From Xiphydria camelus (Eukaryota; Arthropoda; Insecta; Hymenoptera; Xiphydriidae): 64,000 nucleotides of DNA. Each line of letters begins with the position of its first letter. Within the stretch, counting starts at the first letter, position 1. The position numbers and the translations under genes are program-made. The notes under the pieces were generated by a model, which saw only the letters and a list, made by a program, of their open reading frames with translations, had not been told where the DNA came from and ran no database searches. Shown in pieces: positions 31,851 to 42,310 of the stretch. The DNA lies in the NCBI GenBank assembly GCA_963678675.1, contig OY783192.1, positions 5,714,001 to 5,778,000 of the forward strand, given 5' to 3'.

Positions 31851-33313
31851 GCGTTTTAGTGCCTGACGAGGATATAGGTCGTCTTTCGCTGCACTTAACG
31901 GAAAATGCCAGCGACGTTGCGTATGCGATGGCGCCATGTTGTTTGCATTGCGAGAAAGCTCTATCTCAAAATAAATGTATAAAACGTTAAAAACGATCTG
32001 ATTATATTGTAAAGCAATGTTAAAAAAATTGCTTTTGGGTATCCTTTGTATTCGAGAGGTGGCACTCAGTCACCACGGGGTCATTCCATACCAAATCGGA
32101 CACTTTTTGGAGTAACATTTCGGATTTTGCTCAATTGTAGTTTTTGTCGATGTTGCAGCGTATCTCGAAGGATTTTTCAAAATGTTGAAGATTGTAGATT
32201 TTACAGCCACTTGAAAAATAACGCTGCTTTTTATTCATTAAATTATAACTGTCAAACCGGATATCGGCTGAGAATGATCTTTTGGGTACTAAAAGTAAAA
32301 GAATTGAAAAATCACAGAAAAATTGCGTCGAACAAAAAAAAATTTTGTTAGCGATTTTATTGGCACTTGATTTAAACAAATGTCGTATTTTCATAGCTGG
32401 CCACTCTTTAAAAATCTGAAAAAAAGCAAGCATATACTTTGATATCCTCTCTTTCATGATAAATAAATACAAATCCTGTACCTCTCTCTCTTTAAAATTG
32501 ACGACATAAAAATTAATGGAATTTGACGCCGCGTCGGCCTCGCTACGTCGGCCCCGCCACCGCCAGCGTATCACCAAGCCAGTCAAACACACCGGTCGGG
32601 AGGACCGACGTGGCGAGGCCGACGCGGCGTTAACTTCAATTAATGTTTGTCGTCATTTTTAAAATGTCAATATTTTTGTTTGTTTGTCATGAAAGAGAAA
32701 ATATCGAAGTATATGCTTGCTTTTTTCTTCAGATTTTTAAAAAGTGGCCAGCTATGAAAATACGACATTTGTTTAAATCAAGTGCAAATAAAATTTCTAA
32801 AAAAATTTTTGTTTATGATCGACGCTATTTTTTTCTGATTTTTCAACTGTTTCACTTTTAGTACCCAAAAGATCATTCTCAGCCGACAACCGGTTCGACA
32901 GTTATAATGTAATAAATAAAAAGCAGCGTTATTTTTCAAGTGGCTGTAAAATCTACAATTTTCAAAGTTTTGAAAAATCCTTCGGGTATGGAATGACCCT
33001 ACGGCGTTGCGTGCAGCAACTCGAGCGACACTGCTCCGACGCCTGGGCGATTGGTTGATACGTCCACTCGACGTGTGCGAAACACTTGCCAGAGCCGTCT
33101 CATGCGTCCTCTTCGAGTGCGTCGAAACCCGGTAGTATACAGATATGCTGGAGCAATGAGGTAGAAACTCGGCATGGAATAGTTTCTTCGATACAGCCAG
33201 ACTAAAATTTTCCTTTAGTCTTTCTTCGACCTTTCTACAGAGCAGTGCGTATTTTTTCCTAGTAACGTTATACCAGCTATACGTTGTTTTGTAATAGATC
33301 TGTCTGAAGTAGG
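31851..33313. repeat. repeat X copy 1, split by a foldback
   Basis: Blocks GCGATGGCGCCATGTT, GCGAGAAAGCTCTATC and GTTGATACGTCCACTCGA occur in the same order at 35622-36337. In copy 1 the sequence is interrupted by the 922-bp foldback at 32078-32999. It lies between the left end of the Harbinger copy and its Myb/SANT-like gene. Repeat class unknown; no open frame. Confidence 0.7.
32078..32999. mobile_element. 922-bp foldback element
   Basis: The ends GGGTCATTCCATACC and GGTATGGAATGACCC are exact inverses. The arms pair for about 400 bp on each side, for example AAAATACGACATTTG with its inverse. The centre (about 32527-32625) is a GC-rich palindrome containing CGCGTCGGCCTCGC and its inverse. 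The empty site is visible in repeat X copy 2 (CCACGGCG), with ACG or ACGG repeated around the insert. The left arm keeps about 70 bp that the right arm lacks. No credible protein. Confidence 0.85.
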
Positions 33314-33384
33314 CAGTAACAGAACGTTTTCGCGTAGTTGTGTTTGCAGTGCGACTTGTGTTCAGTGCGTTTGATCATTTGATC

Positions 33385-34143
33385 ATGAGTGATAGCGAGG
33401 AGGAAAGTTGTAAAAGCAACGACTCTCAGATGGGATTTGTGACAATGTTAAAAGACTTTCCCGTTTTATTTTCAAAGTCGCAAACACCAAGTGTGCGAAA
33501 GGTGAAATCGCAAGCACTGGAACTCGTTAAGAAACAATGGGAAGTGAACTACGGTTCAGAAGTTACAATAAATCAGCTACTGAAAAAAATCAATAATATG
33601 AAAGCGAGACTCAAAAAAAAGACGGATATAAACAGAACAGGAAACAGAAAAATCGTACTTCACGATTGGGAAAAGGTTTTATTAGAAATTATGGAAGGCG
33701 ATATAAATCCAGCAATTGTACAAGTACCAGGTGGGTAGATAATTATTATTAATAGTATAAAACAAAGTTATATAACGGTAATAAATATTTTAGGAGCAAT
33801 ATCTGCCGGTCACGAGCAACAAAACTCTACTCATCCAGCTTCCATTGTAGAGAATCCAACTTCGTCAACTCTAAGTGTAGGTTCCCATAATTCAGGCCCA
33901 CCTAAAAAAAAGAAGAAAATGAATCTTCTTGAGGAGTATGAAACAGACAGTACCAAACAGCTTTCCAATAGCGAATTACAAAGATTAGTTTTGCTAAAAC
34001 AACTTAAAGTTCTAACTATGAAAGAAGAAAAACTGAAGAGAGAATTGGGTGACGAAGTTTCTGAATATTGTAATACTGAATACTCTCGTAATTCTGATAG
34101 TACTGTTAACCAGAGTGAACAATCAACCTTTGTCAATTTATAA
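33385..34143 (+). CDS. Harbinger Myb/SANT-like DNA-binding protein, 231 aa
   Basis: This is the accessory protein of PIF/Harbinger transposons, which in characterised systems brings the transposase to the element ends and the nucleus. Two exons: 33385-33730 and 33794-34143, with donor GTGGGT and acceptor TTTTAG, phase 1. An N-terminal helical DNA-binding region spans about residues 12-110 (KVKSQALELVKKQWEV, INQLLKKINNMKARLKKK). A basic cluster PPKKKKKMN is followed by a coiled-coil-like region with LLKQLKVLTMKEEKLKRELG. The ATG at 33385 is preferred to upstream non-ATG codons. It converges with the transposase gene, 96 bp between stops, and an AATAAA near 34183 could serve it. Function is inferred from context and fold-like sequence. 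Confidence 0.7.
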
Positions 34144-34239
34144 ACATAAGACTTACAATGAATGTGAATGAGAATGAACCTAAATAAACTTATTTCCTTA
34201 CGTATAACTAATTCTGCGATGTCTATACCTTTTATTCAT

Positions 34240-35256
34240 TCAGAAAAAATGAGCATATATCATTTCAGCTAACTCCGTTCGTTTCTGCTGGCCTCGTCTT
34301 CTGCTATTTTCAATTTCTTCTTGTCGTGGACATGCAACTCGATTATCTCTTGAATCTATTTCCATCGGGTCTAATTCATCTTTTAGAAATTTTGCCACAT
34401 TGTGTAGTATGAAACAGCACGTGATAAGCTTTGGAACTTTCTCTATTGAAAGGCGTACTTTATATTGTAAAATTGGAAATCGTTGTTTTAATTGACCGAA
34501 ACATCTTTCAATGATTACCCGTTCTTTGGTAAATAAATTATTAAAAGCATGCTCCTGTGGTGTAGTGGGAGTCTTAAAAGGCACCATTAACCACGGTGCG
34601 ATGCCATATCCTTCATCTCCTAAGAGTAAAGCCTGACTGTTTTGAAAATTATTCTGCGCGATATTGTAAATTTGCGAATTGCACCATATTCGGGCATCAT
34701 GAACAGATCCGGGCCATGAGGCATCTATGCTTGTGAACCATTCATCAGAATTGCATGTGGCTTGTACATTAATGCTAGAATACCCTTTTCGATTTATATA
34801 TTCATCTCCATGAACATGGGGCTTCTTTATCCTTACATGAGTACAATCAATGACGCCTACTACACAGGGAAAATTATACCTTGTTTGCCATTTTTCTTTG
34901 GCCGCATGTATATCTGCAGCACTTTGAGGGAATTTTATCCAAGAGCTAGATTTTTCGATAATTTTATCCATAACCTGCGTCACAACTTTTGAGACAGAAG
35001 ATTGATGGACTCCCAAATCTTCTCCTACTCCAGATTGAAAACCCGGGTCTGCTACATACCTCAAGAATATTTTTAGCTTGTCAACTTTACATATCGCACC
35101 GCCTCTTCTTTCAGTCAACTCTTCGCCCAAAAAATGGTTCGACATCCACTCTATGTTTTCTTTTGTAAAACGATACAATACTTTACAGTCATCGTCGCAG
35201 GTCGTTCTTCTGGTTTTATAATATTTCTTTGCTCGCAGATTCATAAACTCAGCCAT
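34240..35256 (-). CDS. Harbinger DDE transposase, 338 aa
   Basis: HARBI1-like transposase of the DDE_Tnp_4 group; it cuts and joins element ends. The frame is intact. Conserved blocks (numbered from MAEFMNLR) are VVGVIDCTHVRI near 131-143, SVHDARIW near 184-191, LLLGDEGYG near 210-218 and IIERCFGQLKQRFP near 248-261. These supply the expected acidic residues D, D and E. An N-terminal helix-turn-helix-like stretch includes GVGEDLGVHQSSVSKVV. The open frame extends 17 codons upstream, but the first ATG is at 35256. The second, broken copy of the same start lies at 37695. The copy could still make active protein. Confidence 0.88.
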   Translation of the reverse strand: MAEFMNLRAKKYYKTRRTTCDDDCKVLYRFTKENIEWMSNHFLGEELTERRGGAICKVDKLKIFLRYVADPGFQSGVGEDLGVHQSSVSKVVTQVMDKIIEKSSSWIKFPQSAADIHAAKEKWQTRYNFPCVVGVIDCTHVRIKKPHVHGDEYINRKGYSSINVQATCNSDEWFTSIDASWPGSVHDARIWCNSQIYNIAQNNFQNSQALLLGDEGYGIAPWLMVPFKTPTTPQEHAFNNLFTKERVIIERCFGQLKQRFPILQYKVRLSIEKVPKLITCCFILHNVAKFLKDELDPMEIDSRDNRVACPRQEEIENSRRRGQQKRTELAEMIYAHFF

Positions 35257-35484
35257 CACTTCTCCGCTGTCAAACCACAACTGAGTCTCCCTCCGAGGAG
35301 ACTCCACTTATATGGAGTAGAATCTCCAGACTGTTGAGAGTAAATGCTCCTATATAAAGGGAGAATATACTCCTATTTTTACTGGCTGCGCGCTGCACGG
35401 GCGTCACAGTCTTGACTTGTCAAATTACTTGGAGAACGTTTTCACGCAGTTGTGTGCAGTCATAATTGTCATGTACGTTTGATC

Positions 35485-35514
35485 ATGAGTGATAGCGAAA
35501 AGGATCCAATTTAA
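35485..35514 (+). pseudogene. truncated start of second Myb/SANT-like gene
   Basis: The block GTTTGATCATGAGTGATAGC repeats the start of the gene at 33385. The frame ends after nine codons and the sequence then becomes unrelated AT-rich DNA. The preceding 140 bp, including GCTGCGCGCTGCACGGGC, match the left end of copy 1. Confidence 0.7.
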
Positions 35515-35621
35515 TTAACTCCGAAATAATAATAATACATTATTACAATATTAATAAAATAATTAATCATTACATCTATTACATTTAAAATATATAAATA
35601 TATTTTAAAATTTAATTTAAC

Positions 35622-36337
35622 TCTTTTACTGCCGGACGACGATATATCGTCGTTCGCTGCACTTGCGAAAAGTGCCAGCGACGATATATCGTTACGTATG
35701 CGATGGCGCCATGTTCTTCGCATTGCGAGAAAGCTCTATCTCAAAATAAATTTACAAAACGTTATAGACGGTCTAATTTCATTGCAAAAGAATTTAAAAA
35801 AATTGTTTTTTGGTATCCTTTGCATTCGAGAGGTAGCTCAGTCGCCACGGCGTTTCGTGCGGCAACTCGAGCGGCACTGCTCCGACGTCCGGGCGATTAG
35901 TTGATACGTCCACTCGATGTGTGCCAAACACTTGCTAGAGCCGTTTGATGCGTCCTCTCCAAGTACGTTGAAACCCGATATGTTTCAAATAGCGGGCGTT
36001 ATACTCTATGCTGGCTGGTGCCGAGACTGGATACGATGGAGCAATAAGGTAGAAACTCGGTATAGAATAGTTTCTTCGACACAGCCAAACTAATAGATAT
36101 TTTCGTTATAAGGGCGTGAAGCGCCGTTTTTAACGAGTGTGAAGTTTTCCGCACGAGCGCGCGAAGCGAGTGCGGCAATCACACGAGTTAAAACGGCGCT
36201 TCACGCCCTTATATATAACGAAAATATCTATCTTTCAATCTTTCTTCAGCCTTTCTAAAGAGCATTTCGTATTTTTTTTCTCAGTGACGTTATACCAACT
36301 ACATGATCCACTTGTTTTGTATAATAGATCTGTCTGA
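35622..36337. repeat. repeat X copy 2
   Basis: This matches 31851-33313 without the foldback and so shows its empty site. It begins with a sequence including GGACGACGATATATCGTCG, a local palindrome that is decayed in copy 1. It carries its own insertion, the P palindrome at 36094-36230. Confidence 0.7.
36094..36230. repeat. solo P palindrome
   Basis: The ends TAGATATTTTCGTTATA and the inverse, closing TATAACGAAAATATCTA, enclose GGGCGTGAAGCGCCG and its inverse, and an inner hairpin CCGCACGAGCG...GAGTGCGG. It is inserted in repeat X. Unlike the copies at 22 kb and 61 kb, no T module adjoins it. Confidence 0.85.
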
Positions 36338-36345
36338 CGCTTTCC

Positions 36346-37177
36346 GTGCATTGCGGAGTTATCATTTCGTTCTCAGGACCGATATTGAATATTTTATATT
36401 GAAAATGTAATACTTATACTTCATACTACGTAACCTACATAAAACTATGATCAAGGAATGATTATTGTTGTGTGCGAATATTGTTTGTAGAAGAAAAACT
36501 TGTTTACATGTTTTTCGTCATGTATATTCTTTGTTATTGGTATAATTTTCAATGAATATTGAAAAACTATTAACATTAAATTATTCTTCCCTTCTTCCGT
36601 AATACGCAGCTTTTTCAATTTTGTAAATATCATTCTTAGTTTGATTTTTATGAGCTATTCCTCCAACCTTAGCCAATTCGTTAAATTCGGCCGGTTATCT
36701 TCGCACAACTACTCGATTTTCGCTCGGCACTCAAAGGGTGAAATTATAATTTTTTATTTTTACCTTATCCCTAACAATTTTTATATAAATAATTTTAACA
36801 TTTATTCAATTTTAATTACAAATTTTATTTCTATATAAATTAAATTTATTTCTAAAAAACTAGAGAGGAAAAAAACGTTTTATATTTCATAATGAATTAC
36901 TTAAAAAAATAATTTAACATTTCAATTTATTATTTATTAACTTTTTTGTCCAGATTATAAATTATTATTTATATTTTTTTAATAAACCCTAATAAAAAAG
37001 GTAAAAAAATTGTACTTTTAAATTATTTTATATTTAAACTATTTCAAATTATCTTCTGCAGTAAAAAAATTTACATTAATTAATTTAATGTTCTTTTTTA
37101 ATTTTTAAATTTAAATGTTTTAAACATTAACAAATAAACGGTTGTTATTTTATTTAATAACTATTAAATAATTATTT
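36346..37177. other. very AT-rich filler
   Basis: Long A/T runs from about 36740 to 37170. No gene or clear element. It lies inside the degraded second Harbinger copy. Confidence 0.5.
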
Positions 37178-37419
37178 GTAGAGTGGCGGGGCAAATTGAT
37201 CTAAGTGCCAAAAACATTTTTCCCAGGAAAATAAGAAAAACTGCCCATCAGTGAAACCAAACTGCCATTTTTGACCACCTTTTGACGGCTTATACAACGA
37301 AAAGAAAAGCGCATTGACACTTAAATCATATAGCTCTGCATTGGCCTTGGCGCATACATCATTTTGTAGAAAAAATCCGAAATCATGGAATTTTGGCACA
37401 ATTAGCCCCGCCACTCTAC
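37178..37419. mobile_element. 242-bp MITE with ATTT duplication
   Basis: The ends GTAGAGTGGCGGGGCAAATTG and its inverse are near-perfect over about 20 bp. ATTT is repeated at 37174-37177 and 37420-37423. The inside is not palindromic and shows no protein. Confidence 0.8.
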
Positions 37420-37641
37420 ATTTGTGCTAATGATTAATTAAATTAATTATTTTAAATATAATTAGATATTTATAGATATAATAATTATTAAATAATATAT
37501 ATTTAATAATAAATTATTAAAATTATTTAATGTTATATATAAATATAAATATATATAGGATTTTTCCGTCTTTGCGCGACGGACTACGCACCAAATTAAT
37601 CTTGCGTAATGGGTTTAGTGGGATTAATAAATTACATTATT

Positions 37642-37695
37642 TTACGAAAAAGCAAAACAATGCACTTTATTTGCGAGCTGTTCATACTCAGCCAT
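37642..37695 (-). pseudogene. truncated start of second Harbinger transposase
   Basis: The frame reads MAEYEQLANK and then stops after eight unrelated codons. Upstream sequence (37696-37790), including GAGGAGACTCCATTTATGTGG, repeats the region before the intact transposase. Only the first few codons remain. Confidence 0.65.
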
Positions 37696-38095
37696 CACTT
37701 TTCCGCTATCAAACTAAAACTGAGTCACCCTCCGAGGAGACTCCATTTATGTGGAGTAGAAACTCCAGACAGTTGAGCACAAACTCATTCGTATTTATAC
37801 GAAAACTGAGTTTATACTCATTTGAAATTGTACATAAGAGTACCTACTCATGGTGAGCATCTTCCCTCCGAGGAGACTCCACTTATGTGGCGTAGAAACT
37901 CCAGACGCCTGAGCATAAACTCACTCTTATTCATACGAAAACTGTGTTTATACTCACTTGAAATTGTATATAAGAGTACCTACTCATGGTGAGCATCTAC
38001 TCTTAATTCTTATTCATACAGATTGGAGTATTTACTCCAGAATTTTGAGCATGAAGTACATGCTCTGCTTTATTCATATCACCCAATATGTCTAC

Positions 38096-38180
38096 CGCAC
38101 CCTTCCACCACCTCCTCCTCCTCCTTCTCCTCCTCCTTCTCCGCCTCGTCCTTCTCATCCTCCTAGTCCTTCTTCTTCGA
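38096..38180. repeat. CCTCCT/CCTTCT pyrimidine tract
   Basis: About 85 bp of nearly pure pyrimidine on the plus strand, built from CCT and TCT units, lie just outside the right end of the Harbinger locus. Confidence 0.8.
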
Positions 38181-38420
38181 TTTCGCATCACCCCGACGTT
38201 TCCTGACCTAGTTCGCACCCGGGACCCCTTGTCCGCGTCATCGATACCCGTGAAGCTCTGTCGCGGAAACCAAAGTTCGTCGATGTGAGCACGTTTCGAA
38301 TCAGCTGCACGCGCCCCCCTCACCTCCACTCTAACAAAACAACAGGGATAAACCAGCTCCGAATCTTCGTTTCGGAGTGACAACCGCTCGACCTTGCTCG
38401 TGTCCTCTCAGCGTTCAAAT

Positions 38421-38540
38421 GAGGAGCACAGTTCCAAAACTCATTTAGTCCATTCGCAGTTTGTCTTATAATCGCTAAACTATTAGCAATTATAGGACAA
38501 ACTGCGAATGGACTAAACGAGTTTTGGAACTGTGCTCCTC
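38421..38540. mobile_element. 120-bp palindromic MITE with AAAT duplication
   Basis: The arms GAGGAGCACAGTTCCAAAAC and its inverse continue through CATTCGCAGTTTGTC, so the element is almost wholly self-complementary with a small loop near 38480. AAAT flanks both sides (38417-38420, 38541-38544). Confidence 0.85.
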
Positions 38541-41500
38541 AAATTATATCTATGATTCGTGGTTATTGTCGGTTCGGAAGATTTAACTCTAAAGTGCTCG
38601 CGGATTTCGAGTTTAGTTTCGATTGGTTTCTCTTTTCATTCAGATTTAATTTTGGAGCTGTAGCCGAGTGTTTCTTATCGTGCTCCGGTTCACTATCAAG
38701 TTTGGCGAAAGGACGTGTAGTTAACATTGTGCTCTCTGTACGCCTACCGCTCTTGACGGGTGTAAAGGAGGAGATTACGGCTGTTTATTTGGATAGTTCA
38801 CCTGTCAGGTTCGATTGGCGAAGAGCGCCGAGATAACGATTACCGAAGGGGTGTATTTATCGCGATAAGTTAAAATGTAAAGGTAGTTCGGATGAAGGTG
38901 ACGTACCTACCGAGAGATTTTTACGATGACAGAGTGCGAGGAAGAAAGTTACCGATGAAAGTGGCGCGCGTTCATACGAATGAAATCGCTCAACTCGTCT
39001 CGTGCACGATTCAACGGTAGACTTTCGCTTGGAATCTTCTGCAATTTAATTGTGCGCGTTCGCATCAGCGCGCCGGTAATCGTTTACGTTTTACGGCCGA
39101 GCAAGAAACCTTGGCCTTCCATGTTTCCCCTCCGTACGTATCGATCGAGCTACTTTCTTTATCCCGGGAAAACGAACGCGCTCTCTCGACCCCGCGATCA
39201 AACGATTTCGAAATTATCCAATAAACCGTTTTACAGCCGCGTTACACCGGGCGTATCGACGATAACTCGCCCGCGATCGCGTATGTGCGCTGGGAACGCC
39301 GAGAGCGCTTAAAAAACGTATCATTTGCGAAAAGTCACCTGCAGGGTTTCCACTCGGTCATTTTTTTTAATCAAATCAGTAGAGTCATTTTTATTTTTAG
39401 AAGTCATTAAAAGCAATCATTTTTAAGTTTTCATCAGATAATTTCATGATACCTTCCCGCCGTTAAAAACACAGCAACAATTTGTACGAGTTCTCATGGT
39501 GCGATGGTTATGCTATCAGTGCCAAAATTCTGTAAATCGTTGATACGTTGAAAGCAGTCGATATCGTCGCGCGTGCTTTTTGTAGTATGAGAAGAAGTTT
39601 GTTGAGGTATTTTTTCGTTAATGAGTCATTTAATTTGTTATCTTCCATACCTCAAAATTTCGATGTGTTCTTATGAAAATAAATTATTTCGATTACAAAT
39701 CTCAATCATTTTCTTTAAATATTATTTCCTTAAAACTTCACTGAATTTATTACAAACACCATTGGATTGCTTTTTTTTATCTCTTCATAATGCTCAAATG
39801 ATGAAATATCGGTAATTTTTTGGTCATTTCTTTCAAATCAGGAGTCATTAAAACTCACTATTTTTAAACATCTCACTGGATGGGAGCCTTTCACATGCCG
39901 AAATTGTTTTTGCATATATGGAAAGTGAATGACAAATATAATCACGTTTTCCATTAACGCGAGGGTCGCGATCTTTTATCCTTGACTGCAAAAAATCTCT
40001 CTATTTGGCCATATTTCGTAAAGCGCCGTTTATACGGGTACAGGGTCACCTGTTCAAAGGAGACTAGCGGGCGATCCGATTCATCTACAATCTCGTAACT
40101 TTTTTGAAGGGCGTTCGAAGGATGAACTTTTTTGCTGTCCTCCTGGGCGGATTGACGAGAATTGAAGAAATTTAGCAATCGAACGCTCTTCGAAGAAGAG
40201 ATACAACATACGAATAACCAAATAGCATCGTTTGCCAGTCCCATCGCTCTTACGTCGCGACGAGAATTTCGATTCCACTTTGCATCGATCGGTCCGACGC
40301 GAAATTCAAAACCCGCGACCTGAAACCAGGCTACCCGAGCGCGGGCCGCAATTCGTTACCATTGTCGTGGCCGGATCTCGCACGAAGAAAAACGGGCAAA
40401 AACCGTCCTTCCGTGCCCATACGTTAGTTTAGCGCCCGGTTTTCAATTAAGAACTCTGCAGTCTGCAGGGAGCGCGCTCGGCGCGGAAGGAGGTGTGGGG
40501 GAGGTTAGTTTCATTACAATTAATTCCGGCAAATTGAAATTCATGGCAAAGGCGTACATTACCGCAGTACTCGCTATCAACGCGAGAGAAACTAATGCGG
40601 GATGGGCTCGCGGGGGTCGGCGCGTTGCGAGTAAAACCGTTTCGTCCCGTGAAAGTTACGTGGATACAAATAACGCAAGACCGAGCTTCCGCTCGTCGGC
40701 ATTGGTGGGCTCCGGGAGCCTCTCGGTCGCCTTTTAAGATCTACCCACTTGTTTGTATGTATATTCATTCGTTGCACCGACCGCTGCGTTTCAATTCCTC
40801 GGCTAAAGTAGCTCTGTGCAAATCGTAAATAGTAAGTATATACCTACCCCCTGTATACAGCTTTAAACCGTGCTGCTTCGCTTAGCCGTATCTCCGAGTA
40901 TTTTACAAACAACAATGGAATTTAACGCGGCAGAAGGGGAATAGGGCGTAGGAAGAATGGCGATAGAAATAAGAGGCAGCAAGGAAGTGGGTTATAAATA
41001 AAATCCTACCTTGGAGTAGCAATTGATAGTCGCCAATTTTAGAACTCTGCGTCCACCTCGCGCACCATTGTTATCGCTCTATCAATGTTTCATTTAACTT
41101 GGCGCAATACTCTCGAACGTCACGTTTCGGTGCAGGAGAAAATGTTGTACTGATATGGGTCAAAAGTTCATACACGGAAAAGCTGTGCCGCTGGTAGATC
41201 AACCCGAATCGCGACGTATTCGACCACGTCGTCAAATTATTCACGAATCGGGTCAGTTTGACGTTTTCGAAACCGCTATTGTTGTCAGCGTCGGCGCACG
41301 TGCGTCCGATAATACGAGTTTTTGCGGCGCTAGGACATCGCAAAGCTTCGGAATCATTAAATAAGGCTGAACTTGCCACGGCATTTTCTTTCGCTCGGGT
41401 ATAACGAGTTTGTCGCGAATGAAGCGAACGCGTCGTTCTTTGACATTTATTATTATCGCTTCAAGACAAATATACGTCGTCACGAATATCCATTGTAGCG

Positions 41501-41608
41501 ATTGCCAGGAAAACCAGGAAAGGGAACGAAAGTAATTCCTTCAATTTGTCCGCGAATCAGTTTGGACTACCGATAAGTCACCGTCGTCCGACCGAACCGA
41601 CGACTTGA
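38541..41608. other. intergenic, no gene supported
   Basis: CpG-rich and AT-rich blocks alternate. Short repeats of AGTCATTxxTTTTTA occur at 39380-39425 and near 39845. The open frames here have no family signature. Confidence 0.4.
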
Positions 41609-42310
41609 GGTTGATTCTCACTATACGTTCCGTTTCCGTTTCATAACCGTTCCATATACGTTCGGTAAAATTCTAGTCTGTTCACATTTTTCCGTCAGTG
41701 TTCAGTTTCCTTTCCATCAAAATAGTGGGTGTTGTATGCAATAGTGTTAAGATGTGGTCCGATGAAAACCTAATCATAGCTGCTATTACATTAGATGAAA
41801 AAGCTTGCTTAAAAAGAAAAAAACGAAGATTTTGGGTGCATAAAATGCTAAAAAAATATTGATGGAGAATATGTTACATTATATGGGCGAATAGAAGTCG
41901 AGGGAGATCTAGAACGCGTGAGATCATTGTGACCTCTCGCTCCCCTATAATGACGAAGAAACGGTAGCGCTGTTGAGGAAAGTCGATCCTGCGAGTAATG
42001 TATCCTTAGCACTCTTTCAGGGATAAGATTTTGCCTCACCAGTTCAATCAGTTTCTCGTCATTCATATTTTAAAACTAAAAGCAAACGCGCTGTCCGCCA
42101 AACAATATGTAATTGACCCGCAAAGACTCTGTTCCCACTATCCTTACCGCTTCCGACACGTTTCAGTCTGTCCGTCAAAAATACGTTTGCGTTTAAACTG
42201 AACGGAAGTGTTCGGAAACGGTATCTAAACGGAGCGGAAAGTGTGTATACTTACACTTATTTTCATGTCATAATATTTTATGTAAACGGAACGTATAGTG
42301 AGAATCAACC
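41609..42310. mobile_element. deleted Harbinger-type element
   Basis: The ends GGTTGATTCTCACTATACG and its exact inverse bound 702 bp. Just inside are two ATG frames pointing inward: MWSDENLIIAAITLDEKA on plus, ending KRRFWVHK, and MNDEKLIELV on minus at 42066. The first resembles a Harbinger transposase start, the second a MADF-protein start. The middle is missing. The superfamily assignment is an inference from these two starts. Confidence 0.6.
41752..41862 (+). pseudogene. N-terminal remnant of Harbinger-type transposase
   Basis: 36 codons follow the ATG, with acidic start DENLIIAAITLDE and then KRKKRRFWVH. Basic residues followed by RFWV are typical of the beginning of insect Harbinger transposases as I recall them. 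A stop follows at once. Confidence 0.5.

Larger units (their letters stand above)
31643..38085. mobile_element. composite PIF/Harbinger locus
   Basis: The perfect inverted ends TGGGTGATATGAATAAAG (31643-31660) and CTTTATTCATATCACCCA (38068-38085) bound 6.4 kb. Next to both ends are dense GAGTA/TACTC and GAGCA/TGCTC motifs, typical of transposase-binding subterminal repeats. Copy 1 has a left end, Myb/SANT-like gene and transposase gene, and breaks off near 35340. Copy 2 starts there with a second left-end sequence, keeps only the starts of both genes, and supplies the right end. Flanks are TAA on the left and ATA on the right, so a clean 3-bp duplication is not proven. Confidence 0.75.

Noticed and set aside
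32131..32592. Minus-strand frame of 153 codons in the foldback
   Set aside because: It lies in an arm of the palindrome and repeats on the other arm as an unrelated reading. Chance in repetitive AT-rich DNA.
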